Positions 43,706 to 59,100 of a DNA stretch of 64,000 nucleotides are shown here, piece by piece. The translations under genes and the position numbers were made by a program. The DNA is from Streptomyces barkulensis. Its GTDB lineage: Bacteria > Actinomycetota > Actinomycetes > Streptomycetales > Streptomycetaceae. Position 1 is the stretch's first letter. Each line of letters begins with the position of its first letter. The stretch spans positions 1-64,000 of the forward strand of contig NZ_PGSG01000073.1 of assembly GCF_002843305.1 (NCBI RefSeq), written 5' to 3'. Under the pieces are notes generated by a model. That model worked only from the letters and a program-made list of their open reading frames with translations. It searched no databases and had not been told where the DNA came from.

Positions 43706-45361
43706 ATGACCCAGCACTCATCAGCCCCCGCCACCGGCACGGCCCCGGCCGTCCGCACGGACGCCTCGGGAGCGCCGGCCGGCTGGTGGCGCGACGCGGT
43801 GATCTACCAGGTCTACCCCCGCTCCTTCGCCGACGGCAACGGCGACGGCATGGGGGATCTGGCGGGCGTCCGCGCGCGGCTGCCCTACCTGGCCGACCTG
43901 GGCGTCGACGCCGTCTGGCTCAGCCCCTTCTACGCCTCCCCGCAGGCCGACGCCGGCTACGACGTCGCCGACTACCGCGCCATCGACCCGATGTTCGGCG
44001 ATCTGCACGACGCCGACGCGCTGATCCGCGACGCCCACGAGCTGGGGCTGCGGATCATCGTGGACCTGGTGCCCAACCACTCCTCCGACCAGCACGAGTG
44101 GTTCCAGAGAGCCCTGCGCGAGGGCCCCGGCTCGCCGCTGCGCGACCGCTACCACTTCCGCCCCGGCCGCGGCCCGAAGGGCGAGGAGCCCCCCAACGAC
44201 TGGGAGTCCATCTTCGGCGGCCCGGCCTGGACCCGCACCAAGAACCCCGACGGCACCCCGGGGGAGTGGTACCTGCACCTGTTCGCCCCCGAGCAGCCCG
44301 ACTTCAACTGGGAGAACGAGGCCGTGCGGGACGAGTTCCGCTCGGTGCTGCGCTTCTGGCTGGACATGGGCGTGGACGGCTTCCGCATCGACGTCGCACA
44401 CGGACTGGTCAAGGCCGCCGGACTGCCCGACATGGGACGGGCCGGGCAGCTGAAGCTGCTGGGCAACCAGGTGCTGCCCTTCTTCGACCAGGACGGCGTC
44501 CACGAGATCTACCGCTCCTGGCGGCGCATCCTGGACGAGTACCCCGGCGAGCGCATCGGCGTCGCCGAGGCCTGGACGCCCAGCCCCGAGCGCACCGCGC
44601 TCTACCTGCGCGCCGACGAGCTGCACCAGGCGTTCAACTTCCACTACCTGAACACCGGGTGGAACGCCGAGGCGCTGCGGGAGGTCATCGACCAGTCGCT
44701 GGACTCCATGCGCCCGGTCGGCGCCCCCACCACCTGGGTGCTGTCCAACCACGACGTGGTGCGCCACCGCACCCGGCTCGGCGGCGGCCTGGCCCGCGCC
44801 CGCGCGGCCTCGCTGCTGATGCTGGCGCTGCCCGGCTCGGCCTACGTCTACCAGGGCGAGGAGCTGGGCCTGCCGGAGGTCGCCGACCTGCCCGACGAGG
44901 TGCGCCAGGACCCGTCCTTCTTCAAGGACAACGGACAGGACGGGCTGCGCGACGGCTGCCGCGTGCCGATCCCGTGGACGCGGGCCGGTTCCAGCCACGG
45001 CTTCGGCTCCGGCGGAAGCTGGCTGCCCCAGCCCGGGCAGTGGGCCGAGCTGTCGGTCGAGGAGCAGACCGGCGACCCCACCTCCACGCTGGAGCTGTAC
45101 CGCAGCGCGCTGGCGGTGCGCCGCGAGCACCCGGCGCTGGGCGCGGGCGAGAGCGTGGAGTGGCTGGAGGACTTCCCCGCCGGCGTGCTGGCCTTCCGCC
45201 GCCGGGCGGCCGACGGCTCCGGCCGCGACCTGATCTGCACCGCCAACACCACCGACCGGCCCGTGGAGCTGTCCGCGGCGCCCGGCCGGGCGCTGCTGGC
45301 CAGCGGCGAGTACGAAGGCGGGGCGATCCCGGCCGACACCACCGTCTGGTGGGAGGTATGA
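43706..45361 (+). CDS. aglA: Cytoplasmic alpha-glucosidase (GH13)
   Basis: A 551-residue GH13 enzyme that hydrolyses imported maltose and maltodextrins to glucose. Motifs: WWRDAVIYQVYPRSFADGNG at the start, catalytic nucleophile Asp in GFRIDVAH (about residue 228), acid/base Glu in GVAEAW (about 287) and the NHD motif in VLSNHDVV (about 347). No signal peptide, so it works in the cytoplasm. The stop overlaps the ATG of the next gene by ATGA. It belongs to the oligo-1,6-glucosidase/alpha-glucosidase group; a trehalulose- or isomaltose-specific activity cannot be excluded. Confidence 0.92.
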   Translation: MTQHSSAPATGTAPAVRTDASGAPAGWWRDAVIYQVYPRSFADGNGDGMGDLAGVRARLPYLADLGVDAVWLSPFYASPQADAGYDVADYRAIDPMFGDLHDADALIRDAHELGLRIIVDLVPNHSSDQHEWFQRALREGPGSPLRDRYHFRPGRGPKGEEPPNDWESIFGGPAWTRTKNPDGTPGEWYLHLFAPEQPDFNWENEAVRDEFRSVLRFWLDMGVDGFRIDVAHGLVKAAGLPDMGRAGQLKLLGNQVLPFFDQDGVHEIYRSWRRILDEYPGERIGVAEAWTPSPERTALYLRADELHQAFNFHYLNTGWNAEALREVIDQSLDSMRPVGAPTTWVLSNHDVVRHRTRLGGGLARARAASLLMLALPGSAYVYQGEELGLPEVADLPDEVRQDPSFFKDNGQDGLRDGCRVPIPWTRAGSSHGFGSGGSWLPQPGQWAELSVEEQTGDPTSTLELYRSALAVRREHPALGAGESVEWLEDFPAGVLAFRRRAADGSGRDLICTANTTDRPVELSAAPGRALLASGEYEGGAIPADTTVWWEV

Positions 45362-46488
45362 CCGACACCGGTACGGCGCCCGCGCCGGTCCCCCAGCAGG
45401 GGGGACCGGCCGCGGGCGCCGTCCCCGGCGGCGTTCCCGGGAGTGTCCCCGGCAGTGCTCCCGGGACTGCCCGTCTGGCCGACATCGCGGCCCAGGCCTC
45501 GGTCAGCGAGGCCACGGTCAGCCGTGTGCTCAACGGCAAGGCGGGCGTGGCGGCCGGCACCCGGCAGAAGGTGCTGGCGGCCCTGGACGTGCTGGGGTAC
45601 GAGCGGCCGGTGCGGCTGCGGCAGCGCAGCGCCGGACTGATCGGGCTGGTCATCCCGGAGCTGACCAACCCGATCTTCCCGGCGTTCGCCCAGGTCATCG
45701 AACAGGTCCTGGCCGGGCACGGCTACACCCCGGTGCTGTGCACCCAGATGCCCGGCGGCGCCACCGAGGACGAGCTGGTCGACCAGCTCGTCGAGCGGGG
45801 CGTCAACGGCATCGTCTTCCTCTCCGGGCTGCACGCCGACACCACCGCGGACCCGGGCCGCTATGTGCGGCTGTCCGGGCGGGGTGTGCCGTTCGTGCTC
45901 ATCAACGGGTTCAACGAGCACGTCAGCGCTCCCTTCGTGTCGCCCGACGACCGGGCGGCGGCCCGGATGGCGGTACGCCATCTGGTGGACCTGGGCCATG
46001 ATCCACTGCGGATCGGCCTGGCGGTCGGCCCCGTGCGGTACGTACCCGTGCGGCGGAAGGCGGAGGGGTTCACGGCGGCGCTGATCGAGCAGGGCGTACC
46101 CGCGGCGCGGGTACGCGAGCAGGTCCAGCACACGCTGTTCACCCTGGAGGGCGGCCACGCCGCGGCGGGCGCGCTGATCAGCGCCGGCTGCACGGGGGTG
46201 GTCTGCGGCAGCGACCTGATGGCGCTGGGCGTGGTGCGGGCAGCCCGGCAGCGCGGGCTGGAGGTCCCGCGCGAGCTGTCGGTGGTCGGCTTCGACGACT
46301 CCGAGTTGATCGCCTTCACCGACCCGCCGCTGACGACCGTGCGCCAGCCGGTCAAGGCCATGGCGAGCGCGGCGGTGAACGCCCTGCTGGAGGAGATCGG
46401 GGGGAACCCCGTCCAGCACTCGGAGTTCGTCTTCCAGCCCGAGCTGGTGGTGAGGGGCTCGACGGCCCCGCCGCCGCAGCAGGAGTAG
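45358..46488 (+). CDS. Second LacI-family regulator of the mal cluster
   Basis: A 376-residue LacI repressor, paralogous to MalR of this window: RLADIAAQASVSEATVSRVLNGKAGVA (about residues 38-64), then an effector domain with LVDQLVERGVNGIVFLSGLHADTTAD and QHTLFTLEGGHAAAGALIS, each nearly matching MalR. A Pro/Gly/Ser-rich 37-residue tail precedes the DNA-binding domain. ATG overlaps the aglA stop, so it is made with the transporter and glucosidase. The two repressors should read related operators. Division of labour is unknown. Confidence 0.88.
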   Translation: MTDTGTAPAPVPQQGGPAAGAVPGGVPGSVPGSAPGTARLADIAAQASVSEATVSRVLNGKAGVAAGTRQKVLAALDVLGYERPVRLRQRSAGLIGLVIPELTNPIFPAFAQVIEQVLAGHGYTPVLCTQMPGGATEDELVDQLVERGVNGIVFLSGLHADTTADPGRYVRLSGRGVPFVLINGFNEHVSAPFVSPDDRAAARMAVRHLVDLGHDPLRIGLAVGPVRYVPVRRKAEGFTAALIEQGVPAARVREQVQHTLFTLEGGHAAAGALISAGCTGVVCGSDLMALGVVRAARQRGLEVPRELSVVGFDDSELIAFTDPPLTTVRQPVKAMASAAVNALLEEIGGNPVQHSEFVFQPELVVRGSTAPPPQQE

Positions 46489-46513
46489 GGGCGGGCGCAG
46501 GACCCGACACGTA

Positions 46514-46588
46514 CCGCCGGGCGCCGGCGGGCACCCGGCGGTGTGTGACCTGACAGCCCGCCGCCGGGTGCCGGCCGGCGCCCGGCGG
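46514..46588 (+). terminator. Mirrored double hairpin after the second lacI gene
   Basis: A 28-base self-complementary unit (46514-46541) is followed by its near-exact reverse complement (46561-46588, one base different). Each can fold alone and both can fold together. Just after the operon end and upstream of amlA. Confidence 0.55.
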
Positions 46589-46723
46589 TGTGTCCGGGGG
46601 GAACCGTGCGCCGCGGGCCGGTGCGCGGGCATCCCGGCCCGGCCGGCCGGGCGCGTGGGGGCCATGTGCCTGGTCCCCCGGCCGACCGGACCGGGAGTGT
46701 GGTCGAACGTAGCACCATGCAAT

Positions 46724-46744
46724 CTCTTGCGAAAGAGTTTGCGC
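46724..46744. promoter_or_regulatory. MalR-type operator upstream of the amylase promoter
   Basis: CTCTTGCGAAAGAG is close to a palindrome and is followed by TTTGCGC, matching the TTGCRGAA words of the mal operator. Confidence 0.5.
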
Positions 46745-46782
46745 AGAGGCGACGGCTGTGTTTCCCGGAGATGTCCAAAGCC

Positions 46783-46854
46783 TTGACGGCCCCCCGGGGC
46801 CCGTCTACGGTCTCCTGCGCGAAGACTTTCAGGCTCTTTCAGTCTTCTTGCAGC
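46783..46854 (+). promoter_or_regulatory. Promoter and downstream operator repeats of the amylase gene
   Basis: TTGACG (46783-46788) and TACGGT (46806-46811) are exactly 17 bases apart. Downstream of the predicted start are direct repeats ACTTTCAGG, TCTTTCAGT and TCTTGCAGC at 46825, 46835 and 46846, spaced about one helical turn. MalR-type repression there would block elongation. Leader to the GTG is about 124 bases. Confidence 0.75.
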
Positions 46855-46941
46855 AAGAGCATTCACTGCTCCACCGCCTCACGGGCGCGGCGCGTTGCCC
46901 CCAGGCAGGCACTCGCATCTGCTTCCCCCACAGGAGGAAAC

Positions 46942-48654
46942 GTGGCCAGGAGATCAGCGGCCGCCACACTCGCGCTTGTCGCGGGCATGGCAGGCTCCCT
47001 CATCGCCGTTCCCGGACCGGCGCAGGCGGCCCCGCCCGGGACCAAGGACGTCACCGCCGTGATGTTCCAGTGGCGCTTCGACTCGATCGCCAGGGCCTGC
47101 ACCGACACCCTCGGCCCGGCCGGCTACGGGTACGTCCAGACCTCGCCGCCCCAGGAGCACATCCAGGGCAGCCAGTGGTGGACCTCCTACCAGCCCGTCA
47201 GCTACAGGATCGCCGGCCGGCTCGGCGACCGCGCGTCCTTCAAGAACATGATCGACACCTGCCACGCGGCCGGTGTGAAGGTCATCGCCGACGCGGTCAT
47301 CAACCACATGTCCGCCCACGCGAGCGGCACCGGAACCGGCGGAACACCGTTCGCCAAGTACGACTACCCCGGCATCTACAGCGGCCGGGACATGGACGAC
47401 TGCCGGTCGGAGGTGAACGACTACCGGGACCGGGGCAACGTCCAGAACTGCGAACTGGTGGGCCTGGCCGACCTCGACACCGGCGAGGACTACGTCCGCG
47501 GCCGTATCGCCGCCTACCTGAACGACCTGCTCTCCCTGGGCGTGGACGGCTTCCGCATCGACGCCGCCAAGCACATGCCCGCCACCGACCTGGCCGCCAT
47601 CAAGTCCCGGCTGTCCGACCCGAACGTCTACTGGAAGCACGAGGCCATCCACGGAGCCGGCGAGGCGGTCTCGCCCACCGAGTACCTCGGCAGCGGGGAC
47701 GTCCAGGAGTTCCGCTACGGCCGCGAGCTCAAGCGGGTGTTCAACAGCGACAGGCTCGCCCACCTGAAGAACTTCGGCGAGGGCTGGGGCTTCATGGAGT
47801 CCGGCAAGTCCGGGGTCTTCGTGGAGAACCACGACACCGAGCGCGTCGGCGACACCCTCAACTACAAGGACGGCGCCAACTACACCCTGGCCAACGTCTT
47901 CATGCTGGCCTGGCCCTACGGCTCCCCGGACGTCCACTCCGGCTACGAGTGGTCCGACAAGGACGCCGGCCCGCCGAGCGGCGGCAACGTGACCGCCTGC
48001 TACAGCGGCGGCTGGAAGTGCCAGCACGCCTGGCGCGAGATCTCCTCCATGGTCGCCTTCCGCAACGTCTCGCGCGGACAGGCCGTCACGAACTGGTGGG
48101 ACAACGGCAACAACGCCATCGCCTTCGGGCGCGGCTCCAGGGCGTACGTCGCCATCAACCACGAGAGCTCCCCGCTCTCGCGTACTTTCCAGTCCTCCCT
48201 GCCGTCCGGTGACTACTGCGACGTCCAGAGCGGCAGGAAGGTGACCGTCGACGGATCGGGCCGGTTCACCGCCACCCTCGGCGCCAACGCCGCCCTGGCC
48301 CTGCACACCGGCGCCCGCACCTGCTCCGGCGGCGGCGACGGCGGGGACAGCGGGAACACCGCCGACGGCGCCTCGTTCAACGTCGAGGCCACCACGGTGA
48401 TGGGACAGAACATCCACGTCGTCGGCAACCGCGCCGAACTGGGCAACTGGAACACCGCGAACGCCCCCAAGCTGGACCCGGCGGGCTACCCGGTGTGGAA
48501 GCTGGACGTGGACCTGCCGGCCGGTACGTCCTTCGAGTACAAGTACATACGCAAGGACGCCGGCGGCAACGTCACCTGGGAGAGCGGCGCCAACCGCACC
48601 GCCACCGTCCCCGCCGACGGCAGGGTCGTGCTGAACGACACCTGGCGCAGCTGA
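46942..48654 (+). CDS. amlA: Secreted alpha-amylase with starch-binding CBM20
   Basis: A 570-residue exported GH13 subfamily 32 amylase that cuts alpha-1,4 bonds in starch. Signal peptide of 29 residues ending PAQA. Catalytic Asp in [10 protein letters not shown] (about 208), Glu in [10 protein letters not shown] (about 235) and Asp in [10 protein letters not shown] (about 297) are all present. A Gly/Asp linker (about 460-475) leads to CBM20 (residues 476-570: [21 protein letters not shown]). GTG start after AGGAGGAAAC. Many Cys suggest disulfides outside the cell. Own promoter with mal-type operators. Confidence 0.95.
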   Translation: MARRSAAATLALVAGMAGSLIAVPGPAQAAPPGTKDVTAVMFQWRFDSIARACTDTLGPAGYGYVQTSPPQEHIQGSQWWTSYQPVSYRIAGRLGDRASFKNMIDTCHAAGVKVIADAVINHMSAHASGTGTGGTPFAKYDYPGIYSGRDMDDCRSEVNDYRDRGNVQNCELVGLADLDTGEDYVRGRIAAYLNDLLSLGVDGFRIDAAKHMPATDLAAIKSRLSDPNVYWKHEAIHGAGEAVSPTEYLGSGDVQEFRYGRELKRVFNSDRLAHLKNFGEGWGFMESGKSGVFVENHDTERVGDTLNYKDGANYTLANVFMLAWPYGSPDVHSGYEWSDKDAGPPSGGNVTACYSGGWKCQHAWREISSMVAFRNVSRGQAVTNWWDNGNNAIAFGRGSRAYVAINHESSPLSRTFQSSLPSGDYCDVQSGRKVTVDGSGRFTATLGANAALALHTGARTCSGGGDGGDSGNTADGASFNVEATTVMGQNIHVVGNRAELGNWNTANAPKLDPAGYPVWKLDVDLPAGTSFEYKYIRKDAGGNVTWESGANRTATVPADGRVVLNDTWRS

Positions 48655-48912
48655 AGCTGACCCGCGCACGGAGCCGGCACCCGCGCAGAGCCCCGCGCGG
48701 ACCCCGGCCCCCGCGCAGGCCATGAGACGGCCGCCCGGACCCCGGCCCACTTCCCCGCCGCCGGGCCGGGCGGCCCACGCCCCCCATCCGGTCATCCGGT
48801 CATCCGGACTCCCCCCACAGGTCGTCCCCCACACCGCGCGACCACACCGCGCGACCACACGGCGCGACACCGCGCACCACGCACAGAACACCGCACCCGA
48901 GGAGAGCGACCC

Positions 48913-54315
<5,403 letters not shown>

Positions 54316-54343
54316 CCCGCGCGGGGCGGTGGAGCGAGTGACA

Positions 54344-54383
54344 CCCCGGGGCGGGGCCGTCGGCGGACGGCCCCGCCCCGGGG
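54344..54383. terminator. Bidirectional terminator
   Basis: Perfect 18-base arms (54344-54361, 54366-54383) with a four-base loop between the pullulanase gene and the convergent DUF4253 gene: the strongest simple hairpin in the window. Confidence 0.75.
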
Positions 54384-54436
54384 CGCGTCCCCCCACGCCC
54401 CCCGCCTGCCCGCCCGCCGGCCGTCCCGGCCGGTGC

Positions 54437-55345
54437 TCAGTCCCACCAGAACGACCACAGGCTCCGGCCGGTCAGCCACCTGTCCGCGTAGCGCGAGATC
54501 GATCCGGCGCCCTGCCGCACCACCGAGGGACAGAACGCGTAGTGCTCGGCCGCCACCGGCAGGGCCTGGGCCCTGGTACGGGGCGGGTCCGGCACCGACA
54601 GGTGCAGCACGTCCGGCTCCAGCGCCACCACCCGGGTGCCGAAACGCTCCTCCCAGGAGCGCAGCACCGCGCCGTACCCCTCGAAGTCCTCGCCGGAGGC
54701 CAGGGTGCCCGACCAGCCGATGGCGGCGGGTATGTCCGCGCTCCGTGCCGCCGGGACCAGGGCCGCCCGCGGGCGGCGCAGGGTGCCGCGCGTCACCAGC
54801 GCGCGGGCCGCCCCGGCCGCCGCGGCGTCCGGGTCGGCGCCCGCACACGAGGGGGGCGCGAGCTCGGGCGGGCGTCTGCCGTACGGCCGCAGCGCCGGTA
54901 TCCCCCCGGCCCCGCGGCCGCCCGGCTCCCACGCGGCGTGCCGCCGCCACCAGGCGGCCAGCACACCGGCGGCGCCCGTCCCGGCCCCGCCGCTGCCGCC
55001 CCCGCCGCTGCCGGTCCCGCCGCCCCCGCCGCTGCCGGTCCCGCCGCCACCGCCCGCGCTGCCGCCGTCCCCGCCCCGCGGCGGGGGCAGCAGATCGTCC
55101 TCCACCGCGGTGCCGCGGACATGCGTGCCCAGCAGCACGGGCCACAGCCCGGTGGCGTCCCGCACCGGGAGCATCCGCTCCCAGCCGTCCGGCCCGGCGG
55201 GCTCGTCGGAGCGCCACAGCAGCGGCTCGGGCAGCCTGCCGAGCACCGTCCGGTCGACCAGCGTGCCCGGCGGCAGCGCCGCCGACGCGGCGAGCGAGCG
55301 CAGGTTCGGTGCCTTGGTGCTCGGTCCACGGGTCACATGAGTCAC
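54437..55345 (-). CDS. DUF4253-domain protein
   Basis: A 302-residue cytoplasmic protein. The C-terminal half (about residues 190-302) has the DUF4253 signature: VVALEPDVLHLSVPDPPRT, AEHYAFCPSVV and a final SLWSFWWD. Between residues 90 and 123 is a Gly/Ser/Thr linker built from near-repeats of TGSGGGGG, with matching 27-base DNA repeats (about 54985-55075). Function of the family is unknown. GTG start at 55345; it follows the TetR gene by 10 bases on the same strand, so the two are probably an operon. Confidence 0.75.
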   Translation of the reverse strand: MTHVTRGPSTKAPNLRSLAASAALPPGTLVDRTVLGRLPEPLLWRSDEPAGPDGWERMLPVRDATGLWPVLLGTHVRGTAVEDDLLPPPRGGDGGSAGGGGGTGSGGGGGTGSGGGGSGGAGTGAAGVLAAWWRRHAAWEPGGRGAGGIPALRPYGRRPPELAPPSCAGADPDAAAAGAARALVTRGTLRRPRAALVPAARSADIPAAIGWSGTLASGEDFEGYGAVLRSWEERFGTRVVALEPDVLHLSVPDPPRTRAQALPVAAEHYAFCPSVVRQGAGSISRYADRWLTGRSLWSFWWD

Positions 55346-55355
55346 GGCCTCGAAA

Positions 55356-56051
55356 CTACCCGCCGCCGGCCCTCCCGGGAACGAGTGCCAGCAGCCTGGA
55401 CACCAGTTCCGCGAACGGGCCGTCGGGGGGCTCCTGATCCACGACGCGGCGGAGCACTTCGGCCGTCTCCTCGTCGAACGCGGCCGTCACCGCGGCCAGC
55501 GCCAGCAGATCGTGGACGAGCTGCCGCTCCAGCTCCCGGCGCGGTATCGAGCGGTCGGTCAGCCAGCTGAGCGCCGTGGTCTCGGCGACACCGACCCAGG
55601 TGCGGATCACCAGGGACATGCGGGGGCCGGGATCGGTGAGTTCCAGATGGGCCAGGAGCTGGTCGTACGCGGCCTGCCGCACCTCCTCGACCACGGCCTC
55701 GCTGCGCACCGAACCGCCGCGCAGCAGCGCCGAGAAGCCCGGCGCGTGCTCCTCGGCGAAGTCGAAGTAACGCCCCATCACCAGCAGCAGCCGCAGACTG
55801 AACGGGCCCTCGTGCGGTACGTGGAAACGGGCGGACAGCTCGTCGGCCGCCCGCCGCACCGCCGCCTCGTAGAGGCTGTACTTGCCCGGGAAGTAGTGGT
55901 AGACCAGCGGCCTCGATATCCCCGCCGCGGTGGCGATGTCGTCGATGGAGACGTCCTCGGGCGGGCGGTCGCTGAATAACCTCAGTGCGACGTCGATCAG
56001 TTGCTGCCGACGCTCCTCGACACCCATCCTGCGGCGTACCCCGGTGGTCAT
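55356..56051 (-). CDS. TetR-family regulator
   Basis: A 231-residue repressor with its helix-turn-helix at about residues 36-56 (DDIATAAGISRPLVYHYFPGKYSLYEAAV). The effector domain has no telling motif (LLRGGSVRSEAVVEEVRQ). It sits between the GH89 gene and the DUF4253 gene, all on the minus strand. No palindromic operator was evident before it; targets could include GH89 or DUF4253. Confidence 0.85.
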   Translation of the reverse strand: MTTGVRRRMGVEERRQQLIDVALRLFSDRPPEDVSIDDIATAAGISRPLVYHYFPGKYSLYEAAVRRAADELSARFHVPHEGPFSLRLLLVMGRYFDFAEEHAPGFSALLRGGSVRSEAVVEEVRQAAYDQLLAHLELTDPGPRMSLVIRTWVGVAETTALSWLTDRSIPRRELERQLVHDLLALAAVTAAFDEETAEVLRRVVDQEPPDGPFAELVSRLLALVPGRAGGG

Positions 56052-56098
56052 GGGAACACCCTAGCGAGCGCCGCGGACACCGGCCGCCCCGTCCGCCT

Positions 56099-56132
56099 GC
56101 GGAGACGGCCGGGAGACGGCCGGGAGACGGCC
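56099..56132. repeat. Short tandem repeat
   Basis: Three direct copies of an 11-base unit (GGGAGACGGCC, first base varying) between the GH89 stop and the TetR start. Confidence 0.6.
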
Positions 56133-56180
56133 GGAGGAGGACCGGCGGGGGTGCCCGGACCCGCCGCCGGCCGCCCGGCG

Positions 56181-59100
56181 TCAGGCCGTGCGCCACCCGG
56201 AGAACTCCACCGTGCCGGCCGTGCCGCCCGCCGCGGTCATGCCCGGGCCGGCGTCCTGCCGTCCGGCCGCGCCCGGCACCCGCACCGTCGCCACCGTCCG
56301 CCAGCTCGCGCCGCCGTCGTCGGACAGCTCGCCGGTGTACTCCTCCCCCGCGCGCCGCAGCCGCAGCAGCACCGGGGCCCTCACCCCGGTGATCCGCCGG
56401 TAGGAGTCCAGCGTGCCGTCGCCGCCCGAGTCGTAGGACAGCACCACCCCGTTGGCCGGGGTCACCGACAGGTTGACGAAGCCCGGCGAGCCGGCCCGCG
56501 ACAGGTCGTTGCGGACGAAGATCCCCGCCCTCGCCCACGGCCCGGTCCCCGCCTGGGAGTCGACCCGCAGCGTCACCGAGCCCCGCTCGCCCAGCCCGCC
56601 CGGCCGGTACACGGCGCCGAACTCCGCGGTGCCCTTCCACAGGTCCGCGCCCCCGCCGTGCACGGCGTACCGCTCGCCGAGCCGGCCGAAGACCGCGCCG
56701 TTGGTGGAGACCGTGCGCAGCCCCGACGGCAGCGGCCCGGCCAGGAACAGCGAGCCGCCCAGCTCCGCGCGCACCCGGCGCCCGCCCTCGGGCCCGTACC
56801 GCGCCGTCAGGCCGTACGACAGCTCCCGCAGCGGCGCGGTCAGGGGCCGGCCGGGGGCGGTCACCCGCCAGCGGACCCGGGTCCGGCCGCCGGGCGGCAC
56901 GCGGTCCGCGGTGGTGGGATCCAGCGGCACCGCCCGCAGACCGGTGGAGCCGGTGGACAGGGCGAACTCGACCGGGCCCGTGGCCCGCAGCCCGTTGGTG
57001 TTGGTGAGGGAGGCGGTCAGCAGTCCGCGCCCGCCCGGCTCCAGCGCCCCCGGCTCCAGTGCGGCCTCCAGCCGTCCCTGGTAGGGCGCGCGGGCGAGGC
57101 TGTCGCGCACGCGCAGCGCGGTGGCGTACGCATCGCCCGAGGGCCGCAGCGGGTACTCCCGGCGCTCCCGCGTCCAGGGCTCCTCGACCGCGTACCAGTC
57201 GATCCGCGCGGGCGGCCGGCCCGAGGCCAGCGCGGCGTCCAGCTCGTCCAGCAGCCGCCGCCAGCGCGGCAGGTGGAAGTCGCCGGTCAGCCCCTGCCAG
57301 TCGCGGTTGGCGTAGTCGTGCAGCTTCCCGGCGTCGGCGGTGGCCCGCTCGCCCCACACCGTCAGCAGGACCCTGGCGGTGCGCTCCAGCTCCGCCGCCT
57401 CCCGCGGGGAGGCCGCCATGCGGCGGGCGGCGTCCGTCCACGGGCCCAGCAGGAACATCCGGTGGGTCCCGGCCAGTTCGTCGGTGAGCGTCATCAGCCG
57501 CAGCCACAGCGCCGACAGCTCCCGGAAGGCCCCCAGGTCGCCGTCCTCGTAGGCGGTGCGCAGCTGGGGCAGCAGCACCCGGCTGCGGTTGGCCAGGGCC
57601 TGCCGGGCGACGTCCACCAGGTCGTGACGGTAGGCGTCGCCGCCGCGCAGGGCGGGGGCCGCCTCCAGCAGCCCGTCCAGGGCGGCGTCGAAGCGCGCCG
57701 GGTCGTAGGTCAGCTCGGTGGGGCCGTACTGCCCGGCCCGGGTGGCGGCCAGGTCGGGGCGGGCGGCGAAGAGGCTGTCGTGGGCGAAGCCGTAGAGCCT
57801 GGCGTGGTGCCGGTAGGCGGTGTCGTGCAGCGCCCGCCAGGCGTCCCGCGCCCGCGGGTCGGCGCCGCCGTAGCGGTACCCGGCGTACCGGGCGAACCAG
57901 CCGGGCAGGTCCACCGGGGCGTCGCGCCAGGCCAGTTCGGAGAAGAAGTCGAAGGCGGCCGGGTCGCGGTCGGCGGCCTCCGGCAGGTACGCGGTGCCCG
58001 CCAGGGCGCTGCCGGGCTTGTCGCGCCAGGCGTGGAAGCGCTCGTTCCACACATGGGTCTTCGCCCCCAGCGTGGTGCGCCCGCCGAAGTTGGGGATCGC
58101 GCCGAAGCAGTAGGGGGTCCCGTTCCAGTCGGCCTCGCGGTCGTGGACGGTCTCGGTGCGCTCGGAGATGCCGTCGACGATGAGCATCCGGCTCCTGTCC
58201 ACGGCGTCCACCAGCTCGCGCCGCGGGTTGTTCTGCCACCCCAGGATCACCCACACCGCCTCCGGGTGGGCCTCGCGCAGCGCTCTTTCCACCCCGCGCG
58301 CGGCGTCGGCCACCGGCACGTCCCCGGCGCTGCCGCCCTCGTGCAGCAGGTCCATCTTGAAGTGCGACGCGCTGCCGAACAGTTCCCGCTGGTGCCGGTA
58401 GAAGGCGGCGGCGACATCGGCGAACACGGAGGTGCGCGGGTCGAGCCAGTCGGGCCGGGCGAAGCCGTGCCAGGTGCCCTGCGCGACGGTGCGGGCGCCG
58501 GCCACGCGCCCGGCGAAGTCCCTGGGCACCGAGCCGTAGTAGCCGGGCAGCACCGGGTGCATGCCCAGCTCCCGCAGCCGGGCGGTGATGCGCCGGCCCA
58601 GCTCCACGCGCCGCCCGATCAGCTCCGGGCTCATCGGGCCGCCGTAGCCGCTGAGGTTCTGCAGGTGCCACCAGGGCTGGTGGGAGGGGGCGGGCAGCCA
58701 GCGGCGGGCCTCGGCGTCGGAGTATCCGAAGTCCTTCAGCAGCCGGTGGTGGACGGCCTCCTGACCGGCGATGACCATCACCTGGTTGCAGCCGTGCAGG
58801 GCGAGCACGTCGATCAGCCGCTCCCAGTAGGACCAGTCGGCGTACGGGTGGGTGTAGCCGTCGTTGGTGTCGTTGAGCGCGAAGCGGTTGGGCAGCGCGG
58901 TGGAGCGCTCCAGGGGGCGCCCGGGCGCGGGCAGGGTGGCGGGCAGCTCCAGGTTGCGCCCGGCCCAGGAGATGTGCGCGGAGCAGACCTCCTTGAGGTA
59001 CCAGTGCACCCCGGTGAGCAGCACGGCCGGGCTGGTGCCGGACACCTCCACCCGCCCGGCCGCGCCCGCGACCCGGAACCGCTCGGCGCCGCCCCGCGCC

